Positions 56,057-64,000 of a stretch of DNA of 64,000 nucleotides are shown here, in pieces. Made by a program: the position numbers and the translations under genes. The notes below the pieces were generated by a model, which was given only the letters and a program-made list of their open reading frames with translations, was not told the DNA's origin and did no database searches. Source of the stretch: Notoacmeibacter marinus (lineage in GTDB: Bacteria; Pseudomonadota; Alphaproteobacteria; Rhizobiales; Rhizobiaceae); the NCBI RefSeq assembly GCF_002238045.1, contig NZ_NBYO01000002.1:496001-560000 (forward strand). Reading direction: 5' to 3'. How positions within the stretch are numbered: position 1 is the stretch's first letter; every line of letters starts with the position of its first letter.

Positions 56057-56118
56057 TGCATTCTTGATGCAGGCAATTTGGAAGAGGTCGCCATGGAGAT
56101 GTCCGGGGCGGCCTTTTT
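56057..56118 (+). promoter_or_regulatory. Attenuator terminator hairpin of the trpEG leader
   Basis: GGTCGCC (56086-56092) pairs with GGCGGCC (56107-56113), one wobble, followed by TTTTT (56114-56118). Upstream, TGCAT (56057-56061)/ATGCA (56067-56071) gives an alternative hairpin. These are the expected antiterminator and terminator segments of Trp attenuation between trpL and trpEG. Confidence 0.7.
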
Positions 56119-56161
56119 GCTATGAGCCCGGCAATCCTTGGCCAGATCAGGCAGAACGATC

Positions 56162-58345
56162 ATGACGACGCATCGAACATCCCCCCCCCTCCGTATTCAG
56201 ACACGCGGCGGCGTGGCGATCGAACGAGGACGCACTCCCGTGGAATATGAGGGTGCGATCGAACGCTGGATCGATGCGCTGGACAGCCGTCGCGGCGCGG
56301 TCTTCTCGTCCAATTACGAATATCCGGGACGCTATACGCGCTGGGACACGGCCATCGTCGATCCGCCGATCGCGATCGCCGGGCACGGACGACGACTTTC
56401 CATCCGGGCGCTGAACGAGCGCGGACGAGCGATGTTACCCTTTCTGGCCGGCCTGGCGGCCAGCCCCGACGCAGCTCGCATGACAGCGCAGAGCGAAGAT
56501 GAAGTCGCCATCGAAATTGATGAACCCAAGGGCCACTTTACCGAAGAAGATCGCTCGCGCATGCCCAGCGTCTTCACGGTGCTGCGTGCGATCACCGATT
56601 GTTTCCATACAGACGAAGACGAAAATCTCGGCCTTTACGGCGCGTTCGGCTATGATCTGGCGTTCCAGTTCGACCCGGTGACGCAGCGTCTGGACCGGCC
56701 GGACGAGCAGCGCGATCTGCTGCTTTATCTACCGGACGAGATTCTGGTCGTCGATCATTATACCGCGTCGGCCTGGACGGAGGATTATACATTCTCCGGC
56801 GATGGATGGACGACGAAGGGTCGCGCGCGCGACAACCGGCTCGAGCCGTTCCGCTTCGCCGACATCGATCCTCCGCGTAGCGACCATGAGCCGGGCGAAT
56901 ATGCGCGGCTCGTCGGTAGGGCCAAGGAGCATTTCCGCCGCGGGGATCTGTTCGAGGTCGTGCCCGGCCAGACCTTCTACGAAAAGTGCGAGACAGCGCC
57001 CTCGGCAATTTGTCGGCGGCTGAAGGAGACCAACCCCTCACCCTATTCCTTCTTCATCAATCTGGGCGAACAGGAATATCTGATCGGCGCCTCGCCCGAA
57101 ATGTTCGTGCGCGTCAATGGACGGCGGATCGAAACCTGCCCGATTTCCGGTACGATCAAGCGCGGCGCCGACGCCATCGAGGACGCCGAACAGATCCTCA
57201 AACTGCTCAATTCCAAAAAGGATGAGAGCGAACTGACAATGTGTTCGGATGTCGACCGTAACGATAAGAGCCGGGTTTGCGAACCGGGCTCGGTGCGCGT
57301 TGTCGGCCGTCGCCAGATCGAGATGTATTCCCGGTTGATCCATACGGTCGACCACATCGAAGGCCGTTTGCGGGCCGATATGGACGCCTATGACGGCTTC
57401 CTCTCCCATGCCTGGGCCGTCACCGTGACCGGTGCGCCGAAGCTCTGGGCGATGCGTTTTCTGGAAGAGAACGAGAAAAGCCCTCGCGCCTGGTATGGCG
57501 GGGCCGTCGGCATGGTGCATTTCAACGGCAATATGAACACCGGCCTGACCCTGCGCACCATCCGCATCAAGGAAGGCATCGCCGAGGTTCGGGCCGGCGC
57601 GACGCTTCTTTTCGACTCCGTGCCGGAAGACGAGGAAGCTGAAACCGAATTGAAGGCGTCCGCGCTGCGAGCGGCGGTGCGCGAAGCCGGATCGTCCAAT
57701 GCGAATGCGGCTGCGCGATCGGCTGCTCCGGTGGGGGACGGCATCCGCATCCTCCTAGTCGATCACGAGGACAGCTTCGTTCACACGCTGGCCAATTATT
57801 TCCGGCAGACGGGCGCGGAAGTGACGACCGTTCGAACGCCTGTCCCGGAAGCGCTCTTCGAAGAGGTCGATCCCGATCTCGTGGTGCTGTCGCCCGGCCC
57901 CGGCATGCCCAAGGATTTCGACACCAAGCGCACGATCAAGATGGCGCGCGACGCCGACCGGCCCGTTTTCGGCGTTTGTCTCGGCCTCCAGGCGCTGGCG
58001 GAATCCTATGGCGGTTCGCTGCGCACCCTTCACGTTCCGGTGCACGGCAAACCGTCGCGCATTCGGGTCGATGCCCACCGCACCATCTTCTCGGGGCTGC
58101 CGCAGGAGGTCACGGTCGGTCGCTACCATTCCATCTTCGCCGATCTTGCCCGCCTGCCGGACGATTTCGAGGTGACGGCGCAAACGGACGATGGCGTGAT
58201 CATGGCGATCGAACACAAGAGTGAGCCTGTCGCCGCCGTTCAGTTCCATCCGGAATCGATCATGAGCCTCGGTGGAGAGGCCGGGATGAGAATGATCGAG
58301 AATGTGGTGGCGCATCTGCCACGCCGGCGCGGGAACACGGCATGA
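56162..58345 (+). CDS. trpE(G): Anthranilate synthase, fused TrpE-TrpG
   Basis: A 727-residue fusion. The TrpE domain (about 1-510) has the chorismate-binding blocks [46 protein letters not shown] and GAPK. The TrpG amidotransferase domain begins near residue 527 ([21 protein letters not shown]) and has catalytic C606 in FGVCLGLQ, and H696/E698 in QFHPES. It makes anthranilate from chorismate and glutamine. The fusion is typical of rhizobia. Expression is governed by the trpL leader and terminator just upstream. Start at ATG 56162. Confidence 0.97.
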   Translation: MTTHRTSPPLRIQTRGGVAIERGRTPVEYEGAIERWIDALDSRRGAVFSSNYEYPGRYTRWDTAIVDPPIAIAGHGRRLSIRALNERGRAMLPFLAGLAASPDAARMTAQSEDEVAIEIDEPKGHFTEEDRSRMPSVFTVLRAITDCFHTDEDENLGLYGAFGYDLAFQFDPVTQRLDRPDEQRDLLLYLPDEILVVDHYTASAWTEDYTFSGDGWTTKGRARDNRLEPFRFADIDPPRSDHEPGEYARLVGRAKEHFRRGDLFEVVPGQTFYEKCETAPSAICRRLKETNPSPYSFFINLGEQEYLIGASPEMFVRVNGRRIETCPISGTIKRGADAIEDAEQILKLLNSKKDESELTMCSDVDRNDKSRVCEPGSVRVVGRRQIEMYSRLIHTVDHIEGRLRADMDAYDGFLSHAWAVTVTGAPKLWAMRFLEENEKSPRAWYGGAVGMVHFNGNMNTGLTLRTIRIKEGIAEVRAGATLLFDSVPEDEEAETELKASALRAAVREAGSSNANAAARSAAPVGDGIRILLVDHEDSFVHTLANYFRQTGAEVTTVRTPVPEALFEEVDPDLVVLSPGPGMPKDFDTKRTIKMARDADRPVFGVCLGLQALAESYGGSLRTLHVPVHGKPSRIRVDAHRTIFSGLPQEVTVGRYHSIFADLARLPDDFEVTAQTDDGVIMAIEHKSEPVAAVQFHPESIMSLGGEAGMRMIENVVAHLPRRRGNTA

Positions 58346-58476
58346 GCGAATTAATTAAGATTTGGCGAAAATGTGTCAGCCCAATGGCAGCATTGCGTCA
58401 ACGATAAAAAAGTAATACACCCGGACCTGAGGGGAGCGACGGCTGCGGACGATTGCCGCTATCGCCGTCTATCCGA

Positions 58477-58492
58477 CCGCAAAGTTTTGCGG
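58477..58492. promoter_or_regulatory. Perfect inverted repeat before the ArsR-type gene
   Basis: CCGCAAA-GT-TTTGCGG (58477-58492) lies 22 bases upstream of the ArsR start codon. ArsR regulators often bind such repeats at their own promoter, so this is a candidate autoregulatory operator. Confidence 0.4.
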
Positions 58493-58514
58493 AACTTCTA
58501 GGCGAGGCCGTTGT

Positions 58515-58859
58515 ATGACTTTGGCAACTGATCAATTTCGGGACATACCCGACCGACCGAATCTGACATTTTGCCACCTCAACGAAAAGATCACGCAGAG
58601 CGCCGATTTTCTGGCGGCCCTGTCGAACGCCAAGCGCCTGGAGATCCTTTGCATCCTGCACGCCGGCGAAATGAATGTCGGCAGGCTGGCCGAACGGGTG
58701 CAGTTATCGCAGTCGGCTCTGTCCCAGCATCTGTCCAAGCTGCGCGCCCGCGAAATTGTCAGCACACGCCGTGACGGGCAGACGATCTATTACAGCCTGC
58801 AGTCCAACCTTGCCAAAGAGTTGCTGGAACTGCTGGATCAACGCTGCACCAAGCTCTGA
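58515..58859 (+). CDS. ArsR-family winged-helix regulator
   Basis: A 114-residue ArsR/SmtB-type regulator. The recognition helix region is LAERVQLSQSALSQHLSKLRAREIV (about residues 59-83), and the wing STRRDGQTIYYSL follows. There are two Cys (positions near 20 and 46) but no CxCxxC ligand motif, so the sensed ligand is not evident. The gene stands between trpEG and an RNA methyltransferase; the intergenic inverted repeat may be its operator. Confidence 0.88.
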   Translation: MTLATDQFRDIPDRPNLTFCHLNEKITQSADFLAALSNAKRLEILCILHAGEMNVGRLAERVQLSQSALSQHLSKLRAREIVSTRRDGQTIYYSLQSNLAKELLELLDQRCTKL

Positions 58860-58901
58860 CATTGGCAGGCCCCGCTCTGCGCGGCATATCCTGACAGCAT
58901 C

Positions 58902-59699
58902 ATGGCCAATTTGATCCGCATCACCCATTGTGATGATCCCGCCATCGCGCCCTACCGCAATGTGCGGGAGCGCGACCTTGCGGGCCGGCAAAAGCTGTTC
59001 GTCGCGGAAGGCACGGTGGTTCTGAACGTTCTGCTGACGAGTGGCCGCCATGCCGTCCATTCACTTTTTCTGCTGGAAAACCGGCTGGCGGGGCTCGCCG
59101 ATCTGCTAGCGAAAGTGCCGGACGGCGTGCCCGTCTATGTCGCGGACCGGACGATCATGGACGAGGTCGCCGGCTTTCCGATCCATCGCGGCGTCCTGGC
59201 GCTCGGTTATCGCGAGACGGGCCAAACCGCGCCCGCCTTCCCGGCCGGCCGATCCCTTGTTATGGGCCTCGTCGGCATCGCCAACCATGACAATATGGGC
59301 AGCCTCTTCCGAAACGCGGCGGCGTTTGGCGTCGACGCGATCCTGATGGATGAAACCTGTTGCGATCCACTCTACCGCAAGGCAATCCGCGTATCGGTGG
59401 GCGCCGCGCTGAAACTGCCGTCCATGACGATCGGCCCTGCGTCGGAAATGATCGCGCGCCTCAGGGCCGAAGCCTATACGATCTACGCCACGTCCCCGAG
59501 CGCCGGTCTCGTTCTGGAAGACGCGCCACGCGCCGAGCGGGTGGCTCTGCTCTTCGGTGCCGAGGGCGACGGGCTGCCGGATGATATTCTGACTGAAACC
59601 GACGGCCTGCGTATCGGTATGGCTGCCGATTTCGACAGCCTGAACGTCGCAGCGGCATCGGCCATCGCTCTCCACCATTTCCGCAAAACGGCGGATTAG
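58902..59699 (+). CDS. TrmH-family RNA 2'-O-methyltransferase
   Basis: A 265-residue SpoU/TrmH methyltransferase. An N-terminal RNA-binding substrate domain (about 1-105) precedes the SPOUT knot: LVMGLVGIANHDNMGSLFRNAAAFGVDAILMDE, VALLFGAEGDGLPDDIL and IGMAADFDSLNVAAASAIALHH. It probably methylates rRNA or tRNA ribose. The target nucleotide cannot be deduced. It is convergent with the coiled-coil gene. Confidence 0.9.
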   Translation: MANLIRITHCDDPAIAPYRNVRERDLAGRQKLFVAEGTVVLNVLLTSGRHAVHSLFLLENRLAGLADLLAKVPDGVPVYVADRTIMDEVAGFPIHRGVLALGYRETGQTAPAFPAGRSLVMGLVGIANHDNMGSLFRNAAAFGVDAILMDETCCDPLYRKAIRVSVGAALKLPSMTIGPASEMIARLRAEAYTIYATSPSAGLVLEDAPRAERVALLFGAEGDGLPDDILTETDGLRIGMAADFDSLNVAAASAIALHHFRKTAD

Positions 59700-59707
59700 G
59701 CGGGCGC

Positions 59708-60772
59708 TTAACGCTCCCCGGAAATTCGTGCGGCGAGGCGGCCGGACAGGCCCGGACTGTCCGTTTCTTCGGCCAGCAATTGATGGATCGTGCCGTCTTC
59801 GCCTTCCTTTGCAGCCGCGGAAGCCACGGTCTCCTCAGCGAACCGGTCCAGCGCTTCGCGAAGGGCGGCCATCTGCTCGCTATCCCCGGCGCCGTTCATC
59901 GAACGAAGCTGTTCCAGTTGGCTGCGCAGCAACTCGTTCTCGGCGCGCAGCGCACTGGCATAGGCCGTCGCATCCGCCTGACCGCTATCGCTGCCGACCC
60001 CGGACAGGGCGGCGGGCGCCGAATGATCGCCGTCGCTCTTTGCGTTCGCGAAGTCCGAAACGGGTTCGTATCGCTCAATGCTCTCGCCAAGCGCTTCGAG
60101 CTGTTCTTCCAGAGCCGCGCGACGTTCGCGCTCGCGGTTCAGTTCGCGCGTGCCGGTCGAAACGCGCTCGAGTAGGCTTTGCAATTCGCCGTCCTGTAAA
60201 GCCAGACGTTCGACGAGGCGTTCCCGCTCCCGCCGTCCCGCCTCCACGCGAACGCGGTCGACCTCGAGATCGGACTGCAGATCCTCGCGCTCGCTTTCCA
60301 GTCTGGTCACCGATTGCTGCGATTTCTTCAGGCTGCTTTCGGCCTTGGCGAGGCGCTTTTCCAGAACGGCCACATGGCCCTTCAGTTCGGCGATCGTTTC
60401 ATCGCGAAGCGCGACCGCGTGATTGCCTTCGCGAATTTCACCTTCCAGCGTCTCGATCGTTTCGGTCTGCTGGGTGTTGTCGCGAACGATCAGGCGATTC
60501 TCTTCCCGGATTCGGCCGATGGCCGCTTCGCTCAACGCCACTTTCTCACGCGACCGGTCCATGCCGATTTCAAGCTTGCGCAGGCGCATGGCGTAATCGG
60601 CCCGGATCTGATCCTTTTCCGCCCGCGCTTCCGCAACGGTGGTCGGGACGGATGCGGCAATGCGCCATCCGGTCAGCTTGACGGCCCGGCTCCAGAGAAA
60701 TGGCGCCAGCAACAGCGCCAGAAGAAGCGCCGATAGAAACCCCGCAGCGAAAATCAGACCAAATTCGATCAC
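59708..60772 (-). CDS. Membrane-anchored coiled-coil protein
   Basis: A 354-residue protein. It begins at GTG 60772 (MIEFGLIFAAGFLSALLLALLLAPFLW), with one N-terminal TM helix (about 5-28). Then about 200 residues of strongly predicted coiled coil follow (many Leu/Glu/Arg heptads between about 75 and 235), and a flexible C-terminus. No enzyme motif is seen. Such anchored coiled coils often scaffold envelope or division complexes, but that is inference. Conserved in Hyphomicrobiales in my memory only as a hypothetical protein. Confidence 0.75.
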   Translation of the reverse strand: MIEFGLIFAAGFLSALLLALLLAPFLWSRAVKLTGWRIAASVPTTVAEARAEKDQIRADYAMRLRKLEIGMDRSREKVALSEAAIGRIREENRLIVRDNTQQTETIETLEGEIREGNHAVALRDETIAELKGHVAVLEKRLAKAESSLKKSQQSVTRLESEREDLQSDLEVDRVRVEAGRRERERLVERLALQDGELQSLLERVSTGTRELNRERERRAALEEQLEALGESIERYEPVSDFANAKSDGDHSAPAALSGVGSDSGQADATAYASALRAENELLRSQLEQLRSMNGAGDSEQMAALREALDRFAEETVASAAAKEGEDGTIHQLLAEETDSPGLSGRLAARISGER

Positions 60773-60808
60773 AGCCCACTCACCCTGTTTCTCGTCCTTA
60801 CAATGACG

Positions 60809-60846
60809 AAACGGCCCTCATGCGTCGGTGTAACGCAAGAGGGCCG
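60809..60846 (-). terminator. Terminator after the DUF1134 gene
   Basis: CGGCCCTC (60812-60819) pairs with GAGGGCCG (60839-60846), with GCGT/ACGC extending the stem. On the minus strand it is followed by TTTCGTC. It lies just beyond the DUF1134 stop. Confidence 0.6.
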
Positions 60847-60889
60847 GTCTGTGCAGTCTCAAAAAGAGATGTGGATCGAAGCGGGACGC

Positions 60890-61468
60890 TCAGAAGGGGT
60901 TCCAGGTCGGCGAAGGCGTCAGCTTCAGATAGCCGACATTGACGCCCAGCCGCGCGCCGATTCCGGTTCGCACCGGCACGAGAAGCACATTGTTGCGTTC
61001 CAGCACATTGATGCCGACGCCGGCCAGAACATACGCTGCGCCGGCCACACCGCCATAACGGGTGTAGAGGGAAGAGACGCTGTCCAGATTATAGACCAGC
61101 ATCATGATGCGGGAGCCCTGGCCGCCGAAGTCGAAACCGAGCGACGGACCCTGCCAGAAGACGGGATGGTCGCCGGCATTCTTGGTGTAGAGAACGCCTT
61201 CGCCATAGGTGAGCCCGCCAATGAAGGCGCCCGATCCCTCCTCGCCCAGGACATAACCGTTGGGCTGGCCGTATTTTGCGAAGATCGTCTCGATTGCCTG
61301 CGCAAGCCCGCCCGAAGTGGAGCCGAAGAAGCGGTGGCCATTATCGACGATTTCCTGCGAGGAGTAATCCTCGCCGGCCGCCTGAGCCGCACCGAGGCCC
61401 AGCGAAAGCGTGATTAGGAAGGGCGCGAAGATTCGCGCGAAGACGATTTTGAGGAACCGGTTCAGCAT
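60890..61468 (-). CDS. DUF1134 exported protein
   Basis: A 192-residue exported protein with a signal peptide (MLNRFLKIVFARIFAPFLITLSLG, cleavage after AQA). The mature part matches DUF1134: YSSQEIVDNGHRFFGSTSGGLAQAIE, then GSGAFIGGLTYGEGVLYTK and GPSLGFDFGGQG. This beta-rich fold resembles SYLF/lipid-binding modules. GGAG 9 bases upstream sets the start at 61468. Divergent from chpT. Function unknown. Confidence 0.85.
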   Translation of the reverse strand: MLNRFLKIVFARIFAPFLITLSLGLGAAQAAGEDYSSQEIVDNGHRFFGSTSGGLAQAIETIFAKYGQPNGYVLGEEGSGAFIGGLTYGEGVLYTKNAGDHPVFWQGPSLGFDFGGQGSRIMMLVYNLDSVSSLYTRYGGVAGAAYVLAGVGINVLERNNVLLVPVRTGIGARLGVNVGYLKLTPSPTWNPF

Positions 61469-61756
61469 GGCCGCAAACTCCTGACATATGGTCGGCAAAG
61501 CGCCCGCTCCCGCCGTGATCGCCGGCTGAATTGGGGGCCGATTTGCCGTCATAATCGTCGATAATCCTTTTCTTAAGTTTAATAGACGGTGACACGCCTG
61601 CGTTCACTTTGTGGCAAATGCGCAGCATCATTGGGGCGCAGGACCTCTCGCTTGCCCCGGCGGCCTTTAGCGGGGTAACCGTTCTGCAGGCAAACGCTTA
61701 CGATTCGGCGTATGGACCGGCGGCGGCCGGACCTAGAGACGGGGATTTTCGACACC
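61469..61756. other. Gene-free divergent region between DUF1134 and chpT
   Basis: A 288-base gap holding both promoters. I see no coding frame. AT-rich CTTAAGTTTAATAG near 61570-61590 resembles part of a CtrA-type TTAA site but lacks the N7 spacing. Confidence 0.4.
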
Positions 61757-62386
61757 ATGGCAAATGTTCTGACCCTTTCGGCAAGCGACCTCGCGGCGCT
61801 TTTGTGCTCCAAGGTCTGCCACGACATCATCTCGCCCGTGGGCGCGATCAATAATGGTCTGGAACTTCTGGACGAGGGTGGCGCCGACGAAGACGCCATG
61901 ATGCTGATCCGCGCTTCGGCCACCAACGCGTCCGCCCGGCTCCAATTTGCGCGGATCGCATTCGGCGCGGCGGGATCGGCGGGCTCCCAGATCGATACGG
62001 GCGACGCAAAGGCTGTGGCCGAGAGCTTTATCGCCAATGAGAAGCCCGAACTGATCTGGGAAGGCGAGCGCGCGCTGTTGCCCAAACAGAAGGTCAAGTT
62101 GCTGCTCAACCTGCTCCTGATTGCCAATGCCGCCATTCCGCGCGGCGGCGAGATCAAGGTATCGCTCGACGCGCTGGAGACGGCGCCCGTCTTCACGATC
62201 ACCGCCACCGGGCGAATGATCCGCGTCCCGCCGCACTTCCTGGAACTGCACGGCGGATCGGTCGGCGAAGAGCCGATCAACGCCCATTCCATTCAGGCCT
62301 ACTACACCATCCTCATGGCCAGCGAAGCCAAGATGGACATCGGCATTTCCACCACCGGCGAAGCGGTGACGCTGACGGCGCGCTAG
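61757..62386 (+). CDS. chpT: Histidine phosphotransferase ChpT
   Basis: A 209-residue phosphotransfer protein that relays phosphate from CckA to CtrA and CpdR. The phospho-acceptor is H22 in KVCHDIISPVGAI (about residues 19-31), and the C-terminal half resembles a degenerate histidine-kinase ATPase domain, as in ChpT. The ATG at 61757 follows a weak GGGGA site. Its nearness to ctrA supports the assignment; the phosphorelay partner cckA is not in the window. Confidence 0.9.
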   Translation: MANVLTLSASDLAALLCSKVCHDIISPVGAINNGLELLDEGGADEDAMMLIRASATNASARLQFARIAFGAAGSAGSQIDTGDAKAVAESFIANEKPELIWEGERALLPKQKVKLLLNLLLIANAAIPRGGEIKVSLDALETAPVFTITATGRMIRVPPHFLELHGGSVGEEPINAHSIQAYYTILMASEAKMDIGISTTGEAVTLTAR

Positions 62387-62525
62387 GTCGGCCGGCACCG
62401 CGCCTGCCATCTCCATCAAATCGGAAACAGCCTATTTCAGGTTCCTTAACCCGCGGGCGATAGGCTTTCGTCGGGCGCATGCAATCGCGTCGCGTGAAGG
62501 GAAAAAGCAAGGGTCCCCGCTGGTG

Positions 62526-62939
62526 ATGAACCGATGTCTTGTCATCGACGATGCTCCGGTCGTCCGGAAAGTCGCATCCCGCATCCTGTCCTCCGAGGGC
62601 ATGGAGGTGGAGGTGGCCGATAGCGGCAGCGCTGCCCTCAGCATTTTCAGTGACATGCGCCCGGACATCATCCTTCTGGACGACTGGCTGCCCGATATGC
62701 GCAGCGTCGATTTTCTGCAGAGCCTTCAGAGCATGACGGCCGGCGCGATGCCGATGGTCTTTCTGATGGTGGTCGAAGTGGACCCCGTTCCGATCATGCG
62801 CGCCAAGCGGGCCGGAGCAGAAGGCTGGATCCTGAAGCCCTTCGACCGTCCTCTCCTGATGTCGGCGATCGAAAAGAACGTCGAAAAAGCGATGCGCCGC
62901 CGCAGGAGAAATGCGGAGAAGGAAGAAGCCGCAGCCTAG
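62526..62939 (+). CDS. CheY-like receiver protein beside chpT
   Basis: A 137-residue single receiver domain. Acidic pocket D8-D9, acceptor D52 in LLDDWLPDM, and K104 in ILKPFD are present. The position normally held by Thr/Ser (about residue 81-82, in MVFLMVVE) is Met/Val, so the switch is altered. It is conserved next to chpT in rhizobia, in my memory, and may take phosphate from the same relay. ATG 62526 chosen over the adjacent GTG 62523. C-terminal tail is Lys/Arg/Glu-rich. Confidence 0.85.
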   Translation: MNRCLVIDDAPVVRKVASRILSSEGMEVEVADSGSAALSIFSDMRPDIILLDDWLPDMRSVDFLQSLQSMTAGAMPMVFLMVVEVDPVPIMRAKRAGAEGWILKPFDRPLLMSAIEKNVEKAMRRRRRNAEKEEAAA

Positions 62940-62989
62940 ATTTCAGAAAGCCGCGGCGTGGATTCCTCGAGTTCCGGTTTTCATTCAGA

Positions 62990-63020
62990 AAGAAGAAAAG
63001 CCCGGCGTGGCGGCCGGGCT
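62990..63020 (-). terminator. Terminator of ctrA, also facing the receiver gene
   Basis: AGCCCGGC (62999-63006) pairs with GCCGGGCT (63013-63020). On the minus strand it is followed by TTTTCTTCTTTC. It lies 37 bases after the ctrA stop and also ends the convergent receiver gene. Confidence 0.75.
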
Positions 63021-63056
63021 CTTGAGAATTTCGATTGTTTTGTTCCGGTCAGGCCC

Positions 63057-63752
63057 TCAGGCGCTGGCGCGGACTTCTTCCGGCTCGCGCAGCACGTAAC
63101 CGCGACCCCATACCGTCTCAATGTAGGACTGACCGCCGGACGCCATGTCCAGCTTCTTGCGCAGCTTGCAGATGAAGACGTCGATGATCTTCAGTTCCGG
63201 TTCGTCCATGCCGCCATAGAGATGGTTGAGGAACATTTCCTTGGTGAGCGTCGTGCCCTTGCGCAGGGAGAGCAGCTCCAGCATCTGATATTCCTTGGCG
63301 GTCAGATGCACGCGCTGGCCGCCCACTTCCACCGTCTTGGTATCGAGGTTCACAACCAGATCGCCGGTGGTGATGATCGACTGGGCGTGGCCCTTGGAGC
63401 GGCGGACGATAGCGTGAATGCGGGCCACAAGCTCGTCTTTGTGGAACGGCTTGGTCATGTAGTCATCGGCGCCGAAACCGAGACCGCGCACCTTGTCCTC
63501 GATGCCGGCCATGCCGGAAAGGATCAGGATGGGCGTCTTGACCTTGGAGAGCCGCAGCGTCCGCAGCACCTCGTAACCGCTCATATCGGGCAGGTTCAGG
63601 TCCAGCAGAATGATGTCGTAATCGTAGAGCTTGCCGAGATCGACACCCTCCTCGCCGAGATCGGTCGTGTCGACGTAAAAGCTTTCCGACTTGAGCATCA
63701 ATTCGATGCTCTGTGCCACCGCACTGTCGTCTTCAATGAGCAGAACGCGCAT
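63057..63752 (-). CDS. ctrA: Cell-cycle response regulator CtrA
   Basis: A 231-residue OmpR-type master regulator. The receiver has acidic D9-D10, acceptor D51 ([11 protein letters not shown]) and KPF; the DNA-binding domain includes SRKGTT-like HTH and the GRGYVLREP end. The near-identical match to rhizobial CtrA throughout is striking, for instance [18 protein letters not shown] and [20 protein letters not shown]. It controls DNA replication, division and flagella in alphaproteobacteria. GGGGAAG precedes the ATG. chpT and a receiver lie next door. Confidence 0.97.
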   Translation of the reverse strand: MRVLLIEDDSAVAQSIELMLKSESFYVDTTDLGEEGVDLGKLYDYDIILLDLNLPDMSGYEVLRTLRLSKVKTPILILSGMAGIEDKVRGLGFGADDYMTKPFHKDELVARIHAIVRRSKGHAQSIITTGDLVVNLDTKTVEVGGQRVHLTAKEYQMLELLSLRKGTTLTKEMFLNHLYGGMDEPELKIIDVFICKLRKKLDMASGGQSYIETVWGRGYVLREPEEVRASA

Positions 63753-63943
63753 TCAGTCTTCCCCTCTTTCACCGCCGAGGCTTCGAGCCTGCCCGTTTGG
63801 GCGACAGCTGATTTGCCTTGGCGTAGAGCCTGCCACGAAGATGGTTAACAAAGTCCGAATCGGGATGGCAAGTCTGCCTCGAACCTATGAAAACCTCATC
63901 GCAACGTGATGATCTTACAACAGAAATCGAGGTTTAGGCCCAC
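63753..63943 (-). promoter_or_regulatory. ctrA promoter region with CtrA half-site and GANTC
   Basis: ATGGTTAA at 63841-63848 is TTAACCAT on the minus strand, the CtrA 8-mer half-site reported for rhizobia and Caulobacter. GAATC at 63857-63861 is a CcrM GANTC site 8 bases away. Together they suggest autoregulation and methylation control. No complete TTAA-N7-TTAA is seen. Confidence 0.5.
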
Positions 63944-64000
63944 ATGGACCGACACGAAGAAACGCCTTCAAGTGATTCTTCGGACTCGCCTTCCGGGTCA
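63944..64000 (+). CDS. Start of an unidentified gene, divergent from ctrA (partial)
   Basis: ATG 63944 opens a frame of 19 codons to the right edge: MDRHEETPSSDSSDSPSGS. It is acidic and Ser-rich at the N-terminus. TTAGG lies 7-11 bases upstream. No family can be assigned from 19 residues. It contains two more GANTC sites at 63974 and 63983. Confidence 0.35.
   Translation, partial: MDRHEETPSSDSSDSPSGS

Noticed and set aside
61560-61600. A CtrA box near chpT (CTTAAGTTTAATAG)
   Set aside because: The two TTAA elements are only 2 bases apart rather than 7, so it does not fit the full CtrA motif.
62445-62460. A CtrA half-site before the receiver gene (CCTTAACCCG)
   Set aside because: Only six of the eight bases of TTAACCAT match; too weak to claim.

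Overview
This window reads as chromosomal DNA of an alphaproteobacterium, most likely of the order Hyphomicrobiales (Rhizobiales); I cannot fix the genus. The evidence is the CtrA/ChpT cell-cycle pair, a CtrA half-site and GANTC methylation sites upstream of ctrA, a fused TrpEG behind a Trp-rich leader peptide, PetP/PetR-like regulators, fbcFBC-type petABC, a BA14K-domain protein, a GcvA-like LysR regulator and high GC. Most of it is ordinary housekeeping DNA. I see no rRNA, tRNA, CRISPR array, insertion sequence or prophage.

1-15.3 kb: a truncated membrane protein, a YciA-type thioesterase, a cold-shock protein, a BA14K protein, an MBL-fold hydrolase, a MarR/OmpR/histidine-kinase operon resembling petP-petR plus a kinase, csaA and a YbjN-like gene behind an unusual cluster of GANTC sites, a UbiK-like gene, lgt-midA, selO, pgeF, prs, a secreted protein, rplY and pth.

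15.3-30 kb: a small AT-rich orphan gene, clpS, ychF, two MaoC hydratases, apt, the cytochrome bc1 operon petABC (its cytochrome c1 carries a long acidic extension), a DUF6665-type gene behind two ABC exporter half-transporters, trmL, hemF, and DUF2252 and DUF1059 genes.

30-31.1 kb is a small accessory patch. It holds an AT-rich gene with an HEPN-like R-x4-H motif and a decayed fragment matching the C-terminal tail of the MFS transporter 2.6 kb away, with a DUF1127-like gene at its edge. 31.2-45 kb: a LysR regulator, a COG0523 GTPase behind a perfect 18-bp Zur-like palindrome, the MFS transporter, cca-NUDIX-DUF1285, and a MoxR-DUF58-DUF4159-membrane protein operon.

45-64 kb: a metallophosphatase, an acetyltransferase, a glutathionyl-hydroquinone-reductase-like GST, a NUDIX protein, a calcineurin-like phosphoesterase, an alpha/beta hydrolase co-transcribed with leuA (with a leader peptide containing five consecutive Leu codons), a DUF998 protein, a CDF transporter, an extensin-like protein and an L,D-transpeptidase, a probable unannotated small RNA ending in a strong terminator, trpL-attenuator-trpEG, an ArsR regulator, an rRNA/tRNA methyltransferase, a coiled-coil membrane protein, a DUF1134 protein, and chpT, a CheY-like receiver and ctrA.

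The most interesting observations concern regulation: two amino-acid leader peptides (leuA and trpE), an orphan terminator with a structured upstream transcript, a GANTC cluster, a Zur-like operator touching a start codon, and the receiver beside chpT that lacks the usual switch Thr/Ser. I found no convincing novel multi-gene system. The best candidates for unknown biology are the HEPN-like gene and the putative small RNA.
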